In this document: piece by piece, positions 1-12,105 of the stretch | Numbering within the stretch: the first letter of the stretch is position 1 | Layout of the letters: every line of letters starts with the position of its first letter | NCBI GenBank assembly: GCA_018340805.1 | Contig: JACMZG010000008.1 | Span: 72,782,049-72,846,048 of the forward strand | Direction of reading: 5' to 3' | DNA length: 64,000 nucleotides | Origin: Microvelia longipes | Taxonomy: Eukaryota > Arthropoda > Insecta > Hemiptera > Veliidae | Made by a program: the position numbers and the translations under genes | Notes under the pieces: generated by a model | Database searches by the model: none | What the model was told of the DNA's origin: nothing | The model's input: the letters and a program-made list of their open reading frames with translations, nothing else

Positions 1-1149
1 GGGGGAGTTAACTTAAATGAGGAAAAGTTTTGGTTTGATTATCGCAAGCTACTAAACATGAATAAAATGATCGATTATATTTTTAAATTTATATGCACCG
101 TGGCAAATTTTGGTTATGATAACTACAGATATTATTATGATGCAACACAAGGTTATTATCATTGTCATATTTTGTATTACAAGAATTTATAAAGTAATAG
201 TAAAAGGAAGTTTTTTTTTCAACTTCCACAGGTTGCTACTGATGCAAGATAATAAAGGTAAGTTTATATTTAATTTAATTAATTTATTGATATAATTGAT
301 TTTATCAGGTAAACTCATTGAATCACATGTGTGCAGCATCTGCTGATGCAATTAAAGACGTTTTTAATTTAATTATTAAATGTTTCATTATACCGGAATC
401 AAAATTTTTCTACCATTAAGTAAGTGTTACTGTTTAAGTATCTATAGTCTCTTCTGCAAACAAAACAACACAGAGGCTTTGTATACAAACTATTTTAACA
501 CTTGACAATTTTCTGTCAGTTACAGATAAAACTTTTTTTTGTAAAAAATTTTTACAAATTAAAATTAAATTGCACTAGTTTTTTAATGGAGTTTGTTGGT
601 TTATTAGCTATTCTATTCCACTACAATGTTAAATAATATTTTCTGATGAAAATAGGATATAATAAATGAGATGACATCTAAGATAAAATTAAAAGAAACC
701 AATTACATGAAAGATAGTTTAATGTTTAGGCTGTACACTTGCATAAAATAATTAAATCTTATTTAAGTGAAAAGTGCTGAAAATTGACAATAATTCTTTG
801 GCTTTATTAAACTATGCAATTATTAAATAAAAAAACATGCTTGTTTTCAAAAAAATGTTTTGGATTCTCCGTGCAAAGAGTACTAAAAAATAAAATTCAG
901 ATTTTTGAAAGCATGTAGAGGAGTCTTGGTTCAGAAGCCACAGGTAGCAAGAAAAAGAATATTAAAATTAAGTTCTCATTGTTAACTAAATATAAGTTTT
1001 GAGATAATCAGGTCTGTTTTGATTTAGTTTTATTTTGATACCTGCTGATTCATGGGTAGAGGCTCAGTGGCAATCTATTTTCCAGATGGGTTTAAACAGG
1101 TAATTGACAGTTATTAAAGGTTAAAAGTAATGGTCGATAATCATCTAAA
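1..1149. other. Intergenic, nothing recognised
   Basis: AT-rich sequence with short ORFs only. The first 30 bases share the TAAATGAGGAAAAGT motif found at the end of a dispersed repeat family elsewhere in the window (for example 28745-29035), so the window may open on such a copy. Confidence 0.4.
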
Positions 1150-1682
1150 GTTTTAGAATTATACTGTATATAGAAGGAGCATAACTGATAACAGCAAAGT
1201 CAGTTCACTGGTGGTCTTAAGTAATGCTTCCACCCTAACAATTTACAAATTTTTTATAACAAATTCGGCAATACTTTGGGTCACTGGATTATTCATTAGC
1301 ACTAATATAAATTTGTGTGCATTACATTTTTAAGCATTTTAACTTGTACTTTAATGTTTTAAAAAACCATGTTAAAAGTAGTCCTCATTGATTAAATGCA
1401 GATTCTGGTAATCTTTTAAACTTTATGCCATCTACGACCAGTTTTATTAAATACTTAGCTACTTCTTTAAGTTCTTAAATTTGTTGAGATCTTTCTTCAT
1501 TAATGGATAATTATGACACACTTATTAAATAAAATTTGGTTTTTAGAGTGGTAACTCTACTTGAGACCACCTGTAAACTGGCTATCGTGTTATCAGAGGA
1601 TTTCCATTCTTCATAAATCCATCATTATAAAAAAGCATGCTCATCATTCAAGCTCCTTCTACATAAGTATTATTTTAAGTCT
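1150..1682. repeat. Inverted-repeat element, family A copy 1
   Basis: The left end (AGAAGGAGCATAACTGATAA then a GGTGGTCTTAAGTAATGCTTC motif) recurs inverted at the right end (ACCACCTGTAAACTGG, then GCTCCTTCTACA). No coding potential. Related copies at 8521-9060 and 31292-31440. Confidence 0.6.
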
Positions 1683-1790
1683 AAAGTAAACCACCTGAAA
1701 CGGATAATTTCGGTTTCAGATTTCTTACAAACACAATAATTTTCCTATATACATCCGGTATAAATGAGGAATAGTAAAAATCATAGGGGG
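1683..1790. repeat. Dispersed repeat family E, fragment
   Basis: Shares GGTTTCAGAT, TTTTCCTATATAC and GGTATAAATGAGGAA blocks with the copy at 28745-29035. Confidence 0.5.
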
Positions 1791-2069
1791 GATACAACAA
1801 CAAATACGATTTATACAAGAACAGAAATAGATGTGGTAAATTCACACATAAGGAAATATAAAATTTATTTAGGTTTTGCTTAAGCAAATTTAGTTTAAAA
1901 AAAGTTAAATTAATTCCCTAGTCAGTCTATCAGGCTAAGTCAGTCAAATCATCATCTAAAGATCCCAATTAACTAAAATAACTCTAAAAAATCATTATTT
2001 TGTACTTAAAATTGATAAAAATGAGGTATTACATAAAGTAAATAAATAAGTTGCTTCTACAAACTACAA

Positions 2070-2314
2070 CTATTTATTTTTAATTTTAGATTTTTTCACA
2101 TTACTACTGTTATTTTTTGGTTTGTTGGATAAGACTTTGTATTTAAGATAACTAGTGAAGAGGAGAATGAGATTAATAAAGTGAATAGAGAAACAGACAA
2201 CACAGATGTCTTTAAGTACATAGATGAGAATGTAGGCGAGATAACCAGACATAACCATAGATGTGCAAGACATTACAACGAGTACACCTGTATATGCCCG
2301 TGTGTTCACCAGAC
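2070..2314 (-). CDS. Vkor: VKOR exon 3
   Basis: Acceptor GTTGCAG. Contains helices 3 and 4 with the CVVC active site, then a hydrophilic Lys/Asn/Ser tail; stop TAG at 2072-2070. A minus-strand AATAAA lies about 200 bp downstream (near 1865). Confidence 0.95.
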
Positions 2315-2361
2315 CTGCAACAGACCATCAGTTTTTATTGTATAAGTTTATCTCCAAAAGG

Positions 2362-2409
<48 letters not shown>

Positions 2410-2410
2410 A

Positions 2411-2454
<44 letters not shown>

Positions 2455-2459
2455 TATTA

Positions 2460-2540
<81 letters not shown>

Positions 2541-5500
2541 TACACATACATATATATAGAATTAATACAGATTTACGGGATTATTTCTTTGGTAGAACTA
2601 ACCAAAAAAAAATTCTATTTATAAGCTCAAAATCAGCCTTAATGTATTTAAGTCTGATTTATGTATTAATATATTTAAGGCAAAATCAGGGCCTTAATGT
2701 ATTTAAACGAAACTTATGTAAGTCTTATACATGGCTACAATCCAATGGCATTGAAAAATTGGAAAAAATAAAATAGTTATTTATGCCATAAGGCTGAGAA
2801 GTGTGTCTTTATGTCACAGCAATTAGATTTACCGACGAGCGAAGCGAGTCGGGAAAAACTGCCAAGACATAAAGACATTCTCAGCCGGATGGCATTCACT
2901 ATTTTTTTTGAGGTAGCACTCATTAAATAAACTGCGCTATATACTTAATTGAAAAAAAGAAACGTCCAATTAACTCCATATTATCGTCGTCATTGAATTC
3001 ATCCATAGCTTCACACTTTTACTCAAAAATGTAAAAGCTTTACAAATAAACACACAAAAATTGTCAATTAGAACACATTTTAAAACGACAAAAAAATTAG
3101 TCTACGAACAAAAACAGAAACAAAATGAACGTTTATAAAGAAACCACATGAAAGTTTTACACAGATTGTTTTTTTTTTGAACACGCTACATTACAGTAAT
3201 GGCGGCAATATATGAATTACTTTTACGTCCTAGGAGTTTTTTTTAGATTCATTATTGTCCGCAGAGGTGAAAAGTACTAAATAACCTCCTATAACAATAA
3301 TGATTGGCTTCTCATCCTAAAAACGGTCCAATAAAGTGCTCAATTACGTACTACCTCAAAAAAAAATATTATTGAGTTAAAATTTAGTACAAGTCTATAC
3401 CTTTTACATATTAAATAAGTACAATAAGTTTCGTTTAAATTCATTAAGTATATCAATTTTAGTTTGATCATAAAAGTTAAGCAGCACTACGCTTGGTCAA
3501 TGCTATATGGGTGTATTTTTTTCCATATGATTTATTTCCGTGTAATGTTTTCCTGTGTTTTTTCCCGTGTACTTTTTTCCTAGATTCCTTTAGAGTAGAG
3601 CAGTTTATTGCATATCTTGACTCTTAAATAGCTGTGGCATACATCAGACTTAACTAGCTAATGATGAGTAATTTCAAGGCATTGATTCATAACTATGTCG
3701 AGGTTTCCTTTCCCAGTCTTCTAGCTTAGTTTTTACGAGGTGTGTTCAAAAAGTATTGCGAATTTTGTGTTTTTTCAAAAATTATTTATTATTCATGAAT
3801 ATCTATTTTGTCCCCTTCAAAGTAATCCCCATGAGATATTATACACTTGTGCCAACGGTTTTTCCAATCTTCGAAGCACTTCAAAAAATTCATTTTTTTT
3901 ATCTTGTTCAGCTCCTCCTTCGATGCCGTCTTTATCTCGTCAAGCGTAGCATAACGTCATCCTTTCATGGGCCTCTTCAGTTTAGGGAACAAGAAAAAGT
4001 CACAGGGGGCCAGATCTGGGGAATACGGTGGCTGCGGCATCATTAGTGTGTTGTTTTGGCCAAAAAGTCGCGCACAAGCAACGATGTGTGAGCAGGGGCG
4101 TTATCGTGGTGCAAAAGCCAATTTTTGTTCTTCCACAAATCCAGGCTTTTCTGGCGGATTGCTTCGCGCAAATCGCGCATAACTTGCAGGTAATATTCCT
4201 TATTGACCGTTCTACCCTGTGGCAAGAACTCATGATGCACCATGCCCCTGCAATCGAAGAAAACTGTCAGCAAAACTTTCACATTTGACCGAACTTGGCA
4301 AGCTTTTTTCGGTCTTGGTTCGTGCGGCAGCTTCCATTGAGATGATTGAGCTTTGGTTTCCACGTCATAACCATAAACCCGTCGTCAACATTCGGAATGC
4401 ATCTGCGCACTTAATTTCGTTTTTCACACAAAATTTGATACACGTTCTTTGATCCATTTTTTTGAATAGGTAACAATCAAAGACGATCCAAAACACGTGC
4501 AAGCAAAGCAGCTGTCAACAATTAAGTGAACATTCGAAATGGCTGTGGTTGTCGGCATAAGTGAGAGACATGAGTACCAACATAACGCCACAAAAAAATT
4601 AAAATTCGAATATACGTAACCTGCGAAAATTCAAAATTCGCGATACTTTTTGAACACACCTCGTATAACAGTTAAAGAAATATCTCAGCTTTACCTTGAT
4701 CTTTAGGACAATACTTACTAAGAAAGGAATAAGCAAGGTAGTAGAATATTCCTGGAATACTATTAGGCTGATTTAGAATAGAATCCTCACCGAAAATGTC
4801 TCCCAGAAATCCAAACCCTTTCCCATATCTAAAAGAAATAAAAATATAGACATAATCATTATTAAATTATAATAAGTATTTACCATTAAAGTACTGAATA
4901 GTCATATATTGTAAATAACACACTGAAACTGGGAAAATAATACAAGGCAGCATATGTGGTTAGTCCTAGATAATAACCAGGTTGGCAACCTGGTAACCAC
5001 GGCCACTATTTTATATCGAACCAACATCATTTGTTCCTCAAGCACCACGCTGTCAACTAATTATAATCATGTATCATACCATAAAATTATTTTAAGTGTT
5101 TATATGATATCAATAGATGTGGAGTCATGTAAAGATAAATTAAAAGAGTGGAAAAAAGTTAGAAGAAAGCATTGCGATATATTCAAATTAAACAACCTAC
5201 ATTTTGAGTCACAAACCATTAACAATGATTTTATCACACTAATTTGTTTTTTTTTTGGCTTTGTCTGTTGTTGCAAGCAACAGGCAATTCTCCTATATAG
5301 TGGAATGTTTTAGAAAACAAAACAAAACACAAACAATGTGCAAAAATGGATACTTCCAGTACTTCTATAGGTTAGTTGTCCCCATTGTTTAATGTACATA
5401 AATAAAAAAAACTAAGGCATCACTAAAACTAAAGAAGTGCACAAAAATGGCAGATTTATTAAACTCCTAACACACTATTGGATAAGGATACAATCAGTTA

Positions 5501-6404
5501 ATAAGAAGCCTTAAACTAAAGTGATGTATAAATTCATAAAGTAGGGGTGGGGGCGTGGGACACAGTGGTCCAACTCCCCCGGAATAAGCTGTTTTAGATG
5601 GGCCTGCTTTAAGTTCACTGTTTCTCCACTAGAGGCAGGTCGGTTCACCTTGTATGGCATATATAAAATAATTAGTTCTTCATTTTCAGGATTTAAATTA
5701 TTCAAAGGAATCTTTAGCAATGTTAAAAATCTTATTAATTATTTTAAATGTATAATTTTCATAAAATGTTATAAAAATATAAACGCACGACATGCAGAAA
5801 TGGAAATTAATTTGCGTGTTTATTGCTACTTTATTTGTTCTTTTAATGGAAAAAATGCTAAATTTATCTTATTTTCTAATCAAATAACCTTATAAACAAT
5901 TAAAAATGTTTAGAAAATTTGTCATGTTTACATTCTGTTTATAGACTGTCTCGATTTGAAACTGATAACAATATTAATAACAGTTGTACAAGGTGAAAAC
6001 TAGCGGTCGGTGCGGTAGTTGATGCAACTGGCTTCTGTTTTTTAGGACCACCTCAAACCAGTGAGTTGGACCACTGTGTCCCGCGCCCCCACCTTTACTG
6101 TATGAATTTCTACATCACTTTACCCTAAACAATGTTTCAAGCTTCCTAATGTATTCAGGAATAATATAACTCTATAATAGATTTACTCAATTATTGAAGT
6201 GATAACTTACTTGGAGCTAAACGCCTTAGAGCAACTCATGTGTTCGTTAATATCGCACAAAGCCACTGCATCTGGATTTTCATGTAGATTATTCTCAACA
6301 TAGAGTGTGTATAACGATAGAACAAGCGCTATTAATGGAAGTATTAAAAGTATTATATTGTAAGTTCTCAACTGTTTTGTCTGTAACTGAGTTATTTTAC
6401 TCAT
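2070..6404 (-). CDS. Vkor: Vitamin K epoxide reductase, three exons
   Basis: Joins 6404-6211, 4828-4719 and 2314-2070: 182 residues plus stop, all phases matching. VKOR is an ER-membrane thiol oxidoreductase of four helices that reduces vitamin K epoxide/quinone and can pass electrons to disulphide formation. Visible hallmarks: the loop pair CDINEHMSC with the same spacing as human Cys43/Cys51; [11 protein letters not shown] on the luminal half-helix; and the redox motif CVVC in [15 protein letters not shown]. The Lys-rich tail ends KIKNK, a KxKxx-type ER retrieval signal. Human VKORC1 has 163 residues, so the extra length is at the C-terminal tail. I chose ATG 6404 because it places a short cytosolic N-terminus before the first helix. 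The second intron contains a dead mariner. It looks functional. Confidence 0.95.
2367..2565. repeat. (TA)n microsatellite
   Basis: About 200 bp of almost pure TA dinucleotides just upstream of VKOR exon 3, in intron 2. ORFs here are low-complexity artefacts. Confidence 0.95.
3366..3515 (+). repeat. 5S rRNA-derived repeat fragment
   Basis: Positions 3473-3513 carry AAGTTAAGCAGC, a GGTCAATGCT block and ATGGGTG, matching the internal-promoter region of 5S rRNA. The preceding about 110 bp (TTTAGTACAAGTCTATACC onward) recur before the 5S-like part at 6915-7060, so this is a dispersed element, not a 5S gene. Confidence 0.6.
3736..4663 (-). mobile_element. Internally deleted mariner transposon
   Basis: Perfect-looking terminal inverted repeats begin CGAGGTGTGTTCAAAAAGTA, flanked by TA target duplications (3734-3735 and 4664-4665). 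Length is 928 bp against about 1.3 kb for intact mariners. The minus strand shows the transposase start ([16 protein letters not shown] near 4455), then a jump to the catalytic half: [14 protein letters not shown], the [10 protein letters not shown] aspartate motif, and [13 protein letters not shown] near 4030-3990 in a different frame. So the helix-turn-helix region is deleted and there are frameshifts: a dead copy in VKOR intron 2, same strand as VKOR. Confidence 0.93.
4719..4828 (-). CDS. Vkor: VKOR exon 2
   Basis: Acceptor CTTTTAG, donor GTAAGT. Reads [20 protein letters not shown] and on to [12 protein letters not shown], matching the [20 protein letters not shown] region of human VKORC1. 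It is only 110 bp, so it is easily missed. Confidence 0.95.
5516..6122. mobile_element. Non-autonomous foldback DNA transposon (copy 1)
   Basis: Ends are inverted repeats over about 60 bp, starting TAAAGTGATGTA and including GGACACAGTGGTCCAACTC. Eight-base flanks CCTTAAAC and CCCTAAAC differ at one base, consistent with an 8-bp target duplication (hAT- or P-like). The inside is AT-rich with no transposase. It lies in VKOR intron 1. A second copy is at 51407-52046. Confidence 0.85.
6211..6404 (-). CDS. Vkor: VKOR exon 1
   Basis: Start ATG at 6404-6402, donor GTAAGT. Contains transmembrane helix 1 ([20 protein letters not shown]) and both loop cysteines. Ends two bases into a Lys codon. Confidence 0.95.
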
Positions 6405-6564
6405 GTTTGTCTTCACTCCCTCAGATCTAAAAATAAAACATTTTAATACATTTTATGAAAAATCCTCTGTTGCACCAAAGAATATTGTAAATGTTCTCAA
6501 TAGGCAACACTTATTGAACAAATAAAATTTAAAAGGGGCCTTTGATTAAAATAAAGACTGCAAA

Positions 6565-6800
6565 CCGATATACTTACTTTTCCTCATTTATACCATAGGT
6601 ATATAGGAAAAGTATTGTGCTTGCAAAAGAATCTGAAACCAGGATGTCACCGGAATTACCCATTTCAGGCGTTTTAAAGGCCTCCTGAGAGGTTTTACAA
6701 AAATCAGTCTAATGCCGTAGTTGTGCTATTCTGAAAATAATTTATTATGACGTCATTAACCTGCAATAGTGACTCAGCAAAAAATTTGAAAAAAATATAA
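6565..6800. repeat. Dispersed repeat family E, reverse copy
   Basis: Contains TTTCCTCATTTATACC and CCTCCTGAGAGG blocks, the reverse of motifs in the copy at 28745-29035. It lies just upstream of VKOR, so it occupies the likely promoter area. Confidence 0.5.
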
Positions 6801-6914
6801 AACACAGAAAAACAATCTGATTGAGATTTGGCATGTGTCTAGCCATGTATAAGAATAACATATGTGACAAGTTTCACATTTTGTGTACATTTTTTAAAAA
6901 ATCAGAAAATGATT

Positions 6915-7290
6915 CAATAGAGTTTAAATTTAGTACAAGTATATACCTTTACTTATTAAAAAAGTGCACTAAGTTTCATTTCAATACGACAAGTATATCC
7001 ACGATTGTTGTTGGGTAATAAAAATTAAGCAGCATTGAGCGTGGTCAGTGCTGCATTTACTATCTGAGGACAAGCGAAATGAGTCCGAAGACATGTATCA
7101 GAATAAATTTGGCACATTTTATATTTTGAGGACGAGCGAAGGCGAGTCCAAAGCTGGAAGGATAAGCATAGCGAATCTGATGAGATGACGCAAAGTTCCG
7201 AGGTACCCTGTACCCAATTTTTTATATATGTACAGTACACCATAGAGGAATATATAGTACTAATCAGTGATGTACACATTTATACATCTT
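6915..7290 (+). repeat. 5S rRNA-derived repeat with a GAGCGAAGGCGAG-type tail
   Basis: Positions 7022-7060 (AATTAAGCAGCATTGAGCGT then GGTCAGTGCT) resemble the 5S rRNA promoter. It is preceded by the block shared with 3366-3470 and followed by GGACGAGCGAAGGCGAGTCC and a segment (CATAGAGGAATATATAGTAC) that recurs at 22151. Confidence 0.6.
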
Positions 7291-8520
7291 AAAAACATAC
7301 TCTTATTTAATAAATTGATCATATTTTTGTTATGAAAATTCCTTAAAAAAAGTAATATCCATTTACTTTTGGTTTTTTGCTTCGATATAAACCCTAAAAT
7401 TACTCCTTAGTTTATTTTTCAAAAAAGAATAAATTAATTAAATTAATAAATTATATAATAATAATCAATTAAATTATTTGGAACAATGCATTAATGAAAC
7501 TAATACTACATTTCCCTATGACTGAAATGTATTTTCAAATTCAATACAATGATTGTAAAACACTTTGCTTTCCATTATTTTTTATTTATTTTATACATGA
7601 AATAAAATATTCAATGAAACTTACTTAGATGTTGAAGACATTACTAGAATAAGTAAAAGTCACAATTTGTTTTACAATAATATTGGATACAATGAGTGAT
7701 AATAGAATTTCTATAATTTGTCAACTTTCAAATTGTTTAAGATACAAGATAATTAATGTGTATTTACTCTAATCATTAAGGAATTAGAGATTAGATTAAA
7801 CAAATATTTGACAGTCGCCCAGAGAGTTAAATATTACGAAATAATTTAATCAATCATTAAAACTAGTATCTGGATATTTATAATATAGCTTTAACTTAAT
7901 CATTTCCTAATTTAGTTCACTAAATACGAAAATTACTTTTAATATTATTTAAAAATAGTTTTATATTGTTTAGTGCTGTGTACATACGTAAATGAGGGTT
8001 AAATAATCATACAACATTTGTCTTTATGCCTTTCCTCATTTACAAATAAATTAAAAAAAAATCTAGAAATATGCCTAGTCATCCAGGATGGGCTTCAAGC
8101 TGCACTTTGGATTGCAGTAAGTTTTATTCTTTAAATACAAATCATTAGATTTCATTGATAGTTAGTGCATGACTTTTGTTTTATTAGTATTTATTATTTA
8201 GACTTATGATGGCCAGAAGCGGTTGAAAATGGGCTCTCAAATAAATATTTTAATTGTAAAGAGACTGGTTATTCGTTTATTACTATATAACTTCACTACG
8301 CAGCAATATAGAAAAATAAGTTTCCTCATTTAAGTCAACATAAGTTTTTAAGATTTCCTGAGTAGTTTTTAAGTCGGGCAAACAAGGTATGAAAAAGTAC
8401 ATTTGACAACAAGGTATTACACAAAATAAACTTTTTCAATGACTGGCAAAATGGCATTTATGTAACCTCACTCTGAGTAGCTATGCTTATGTAGCCTTAG
8501 TGGCTAAAATTTTATTTATT
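7291..8520. other. Intergenic, nothing recognised
   Basis: AT-rich DNA without supportable genes. An ATG with about 16 open codons before a GTAAG near 8072-8121 has no other support. Confidence 0.4.
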
Positions 8521-9060
8521 TAACCTAGAATAATACAAATACAGAAATAGCTTAGGACCATAAACATAATGCAACTCCACTGATAACACGAAAGCCAGTT
8601 TAATGGTAGTCTTAAGTAGGGGTACCATCCTAACAACAAAACATTTTTTTTATAAATGTGTCATAAATATCTACTTATGAAGCAAGATCATAAGAAACAA
8701 ATATTATGACAAAAAAGCCAGCTTAGAATCGGTCTTAGATTCCAAAGTGTAGTGGAATACGAGGATCTACATTTTGTTGACGATGACTACTTTTAACATA
8801 ATTTTAATTAAAGACGTTAAAATACAATTTAAAATGCTTCAAAAATTGTTACACACTGATATTTATATTATTATTTTATAAATAATCAACCATTAATTAA
8901 TAATGGAACACAATAATTTAGCAACTGATAGTATTGCCAACTTTGTTATAAGAAAATTGTATATTGTTATGGTGGCAGCATTACTTAAGACCACCAGTGA
9001 AATGGTTTTGCTGTTATCAGTTATGCTCCTTCTATACATAGTATTATACTAAGTTTAACA
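8521..9060. repeat. Inverted-repeat element, family A copy 2
   Basis: The right end (TTACTTAAGACCACCAGTGA, then GCTCCTTCTATACATAG) is the reverse complement of the left end of the copy at 1150. The left end (ACTGATAACACGAAAGCCAG) matches 31320. Confidence 0.65.
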
Positions 9061-9487
9061 CAAAAAGCATTTAGACAGCCTGAAAAAAGGTGTAGTCAAT
9101 TCACTGGTTGATTCTATTCCACTATAGGCTAGAAATCCAAAACAGGGGGGGGGGGTGAGCTTCAAGAGATTTGGTTATCTCCCAAGGTAGCAGAAAAATA
9201 GTAAGCTTGTTGGTTTTAATCAGTAAGACTTGTGTATTTCCAGTGTGACAGAAAAACTTAGGTATACAATGTTTATTAGACTATTAGATTATTGCTATGA
9301 CAATCTGTTCACTTAATAACCTTTTGAGAACGTTTGATTGAAACATTTTCTTTTAGAATTCCTTTTAATTTTGCTTCTTATATTTAATGAGGTTCATTAC
9401 ACAAAATAATTGTTTAAATTCCGCAGAGCCATACATTTTTAAATTCAATAGTGTGCCATTTTTATCATTGAAAATAAAACAGAAATT

Positions 9488-9625
9488 ATGGTATGCTGTG
9501 CTGTTATGGTATGTCCCAATACAGGTAGAAAAGCAAATAGATGCCGGGTTCCAAAAGATAAAGTAAAGATTTGTAAAAGACAGAAAGAAGTTACTTGTGG
9601 TTCCATTTCTTCACCACTAGTTTGA
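9488..9625 (+). pseudogene. Possible THAP-domain fragment
   Basis: A 45-codon ORF reading CCAVMVCPNTGRK and CRVPKDKVKICK. The C-x4-C pair and the R-V-P-K-D motif recall the start of THAP zinc fingers, found in P-element-type transposases and host proteins. No Trp or final C-x2-H is seen. It may be chance. Confidence 0.2.
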
Positions 9626-11954
9626 GGGACCTGCGCTATAAGTCTGTCAAAGGTAGAAGAAGAAGGAAATAGGCAATCTTGCTTTTTAGGATTAAATAAC
9701 CTGTGGTTTAAACCATACTTTCATAACTAGGTGACTTATATATTACCTGTACATATAAATTAAAGTTACTTCACAATAAAATACTATTCAAACAAAGCCA
9801 TATTTTACACCTCTAAAGCCTAATAAAAACATATTATATTAAATAAGAATCAATGTAGGGCATAGAAGAAACAAGATTTCATTAAATTAATAAATTTATT
9901 ATTTCATTAAGTAATCTATATTTCACTACTTACACTCTTCTATGCTCTAAACCGATTCTCATATAGTATTATGAAAACAAACATAAGTATTAATAATATT
10001 AATCATCATGTATTATGTTTTTATTCAAATAAAGGGTTAAATTCATTAATTACGCATGTAATAATATAAATAAGGCACTTAGTGAAAAATAATAGAGTAA
10101 AAAGGAGTTGTTCACAAATTAAATCAATAAACTGTACTAAATAATTGGGATTGATTTAACCAGTCATTTTGAGAGGAGTAAATTACTTTGGAAGTATAGT
10201 GGAATAGAATAACAAGTGATCCCACTCCCTTAAAATACTAGCGCGGATTTTCAAAAACGATTAATCGAGTTTTACTCAATATTTACTAGAAAAATGGCTG
10301 ACCGACTGTAAAATGACAGGATGTCGAAATATTTTGTAAATAAATGTGAAGTGTAATCTAGTAAATAATCTTACACACAATAGTTAAGAACACAGGTAAA
10401 CAAGGAACAACAAACAACATAACCTTCATCATAACAAACAACAAGACATTTTCATAACCTTACCCGATTACGATATTCACTAAAGTAGCCCTAGTGGCCA
10501 AACTTTTCTTTGTTTGACATTTTTCGATAAATCGCAAGCCCAAAATACATAAGTGATCCTTCCAAATACACTATATTTGGAAGGAAAATTACTTCAGGTA
10601 CAACAAATGTTACAAAATAGGATGGGTGTGTTCTCAATAAGTGAGCTCAAAGAATGTAGTAAAGTCCATAGAAAAAATTATATTTAAACATAACCATCAG
10701 TAGTGTAAAAATAATTATGCAGTTAGGATAGATTAAATAAATGTTTAAAACTCAAAATGTATCACACCAACTGATAGAAACAAATTGTAAAAAATAGACT
10801 CATAAGATACCTTGAATTAAAAACGATTCTTTCAGGATACTTCCACTAATTAGCTAAACTAGAATCAAGTGAGCCAGTGAATACGTAATTATTCTGTTTA
10901 ATTACTAATTTAATAAACTATTCAAATAGAAAAGATTTTAAGTTAAGATAATCATTATCGGTCAACAAACAAGATTTTTCTTCTTATTTTTTGTTAAAAT
11001 TTCTTCTTCTTCATATGCTTTTACTTAAAATGTTAAGATTTACCATTGAAGACAGCGATTCGTTTTGATGTTTTTGTATATTATCTTGTTAACTTTGTTT
11101 TGTTGATGTATCTTGATTTTCTTTTTTGCTGCGTTTTGCTAGTGATAGGTATTATTTTTGTATTTAGTAAATAGGTACCCATCTTGAATTAAGTAATCTG
11201 TTTTTATATGCTACGTGTGATGTATACTACATTCTAATTTGGATTATATTATATATTTATTCATAGTGTTTTGTTACTTTCATCTTAATTAAAAAAAAAA
11301 AATTTAGTTTTATGTAGTTAGAAGGTATAATATGCTTGATCGCACAGATACTATAGTAATTATATTACTAGTAAATTAAAGCTTCAGATAAAATCCTATA
11401 CTTGATTTGTTTGCAGTAGTAGTATATTTAATTCCATATATAGCACTAACTCTTGAGCTTAAAAGCTAGTTTATACACTTTAATGTCTACACTCTTTGTC
11501 TTCATGCATTATACAAAACACACTAGGAGGTACGATAATAATACACTGGATCCACGGGTTGGGGCCAATAGGGTGATCCCCCCCCCCAAGATCATCATAA
11601 AACAGAAAAAGACGAAAATTAATAATAGGAGCATAGAGGTATTATTACTAAAGGGTAAATTGTGAAACATCGAAAAAGTAACCTGACCACCTTTGATTAT
11701 AAATACCATCAAATAATCAGTGCAAAATCACAATAACTTATATAGGAGAATGTTAAAAATACAAATTAAAACACAAACAATGTGCGGGAAGCCAAAATCA
11801 AATGATTTATTGTAACCTTAACTCACTCTTTTATTACTCTTTTAGAAGAAACTGTAAACAGATTTATCTAAAGCTAAATCATAGACCCACTAATTTCTTG
11901 CTTTTGCACTGATAATGGGCCTCCAGCTAGGCTAAAAATGCTTTGCCAACAAGT
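9626..11954. other. Intergenic, nothing recognised
   Basis: AT-rich; short ORFs only. A nine-base C run occurs at about 11579-11588. No gene is supportable on either strand. Confidence 0.4.
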
Positions 11955-11960
11955 TTTATT
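11955..11960 (-). promoter_or_regulatory. Poly(A) signal of the prepropeptide gene
   Basis: AATAAA on the minus strand, about 145 bp after the TGA stop. Confidence 0.4.
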
Positions 11961-12105
11961 ATAATAAAACTTTTACAATTTGTGTTAGTCTCAATTATAA
12001 TGAAACTTGTTATTCCTTATTTATAATAAATTACAACTACAAAACAGGCACCGGAGTACAAGCAACGGGATATGAATGAATGAAAGAAAATAATTACCCT
12101 GAAAC

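Noticed and set aside
2335..2547. Tyr/Ile-rich ORFs over TA tracts (also 49810-50085 and 63142-63507)
   Set aside because: Pure dinucleotide repeats stay open in all frames; not genes.
4954..5313. 119-codon plus-strand ORF in VKOR intron 1
   Set aside because: It is the longest ORF outside recognised genes, but it is low-complexity near the end, has no recognisable motif or splice support, and lies antisense in an intron.
8072..8121. Possible first coding exon on the plus strand before GTAAG
   Set aside because: Only 16 codons, with no continuing exon or promoter identified.
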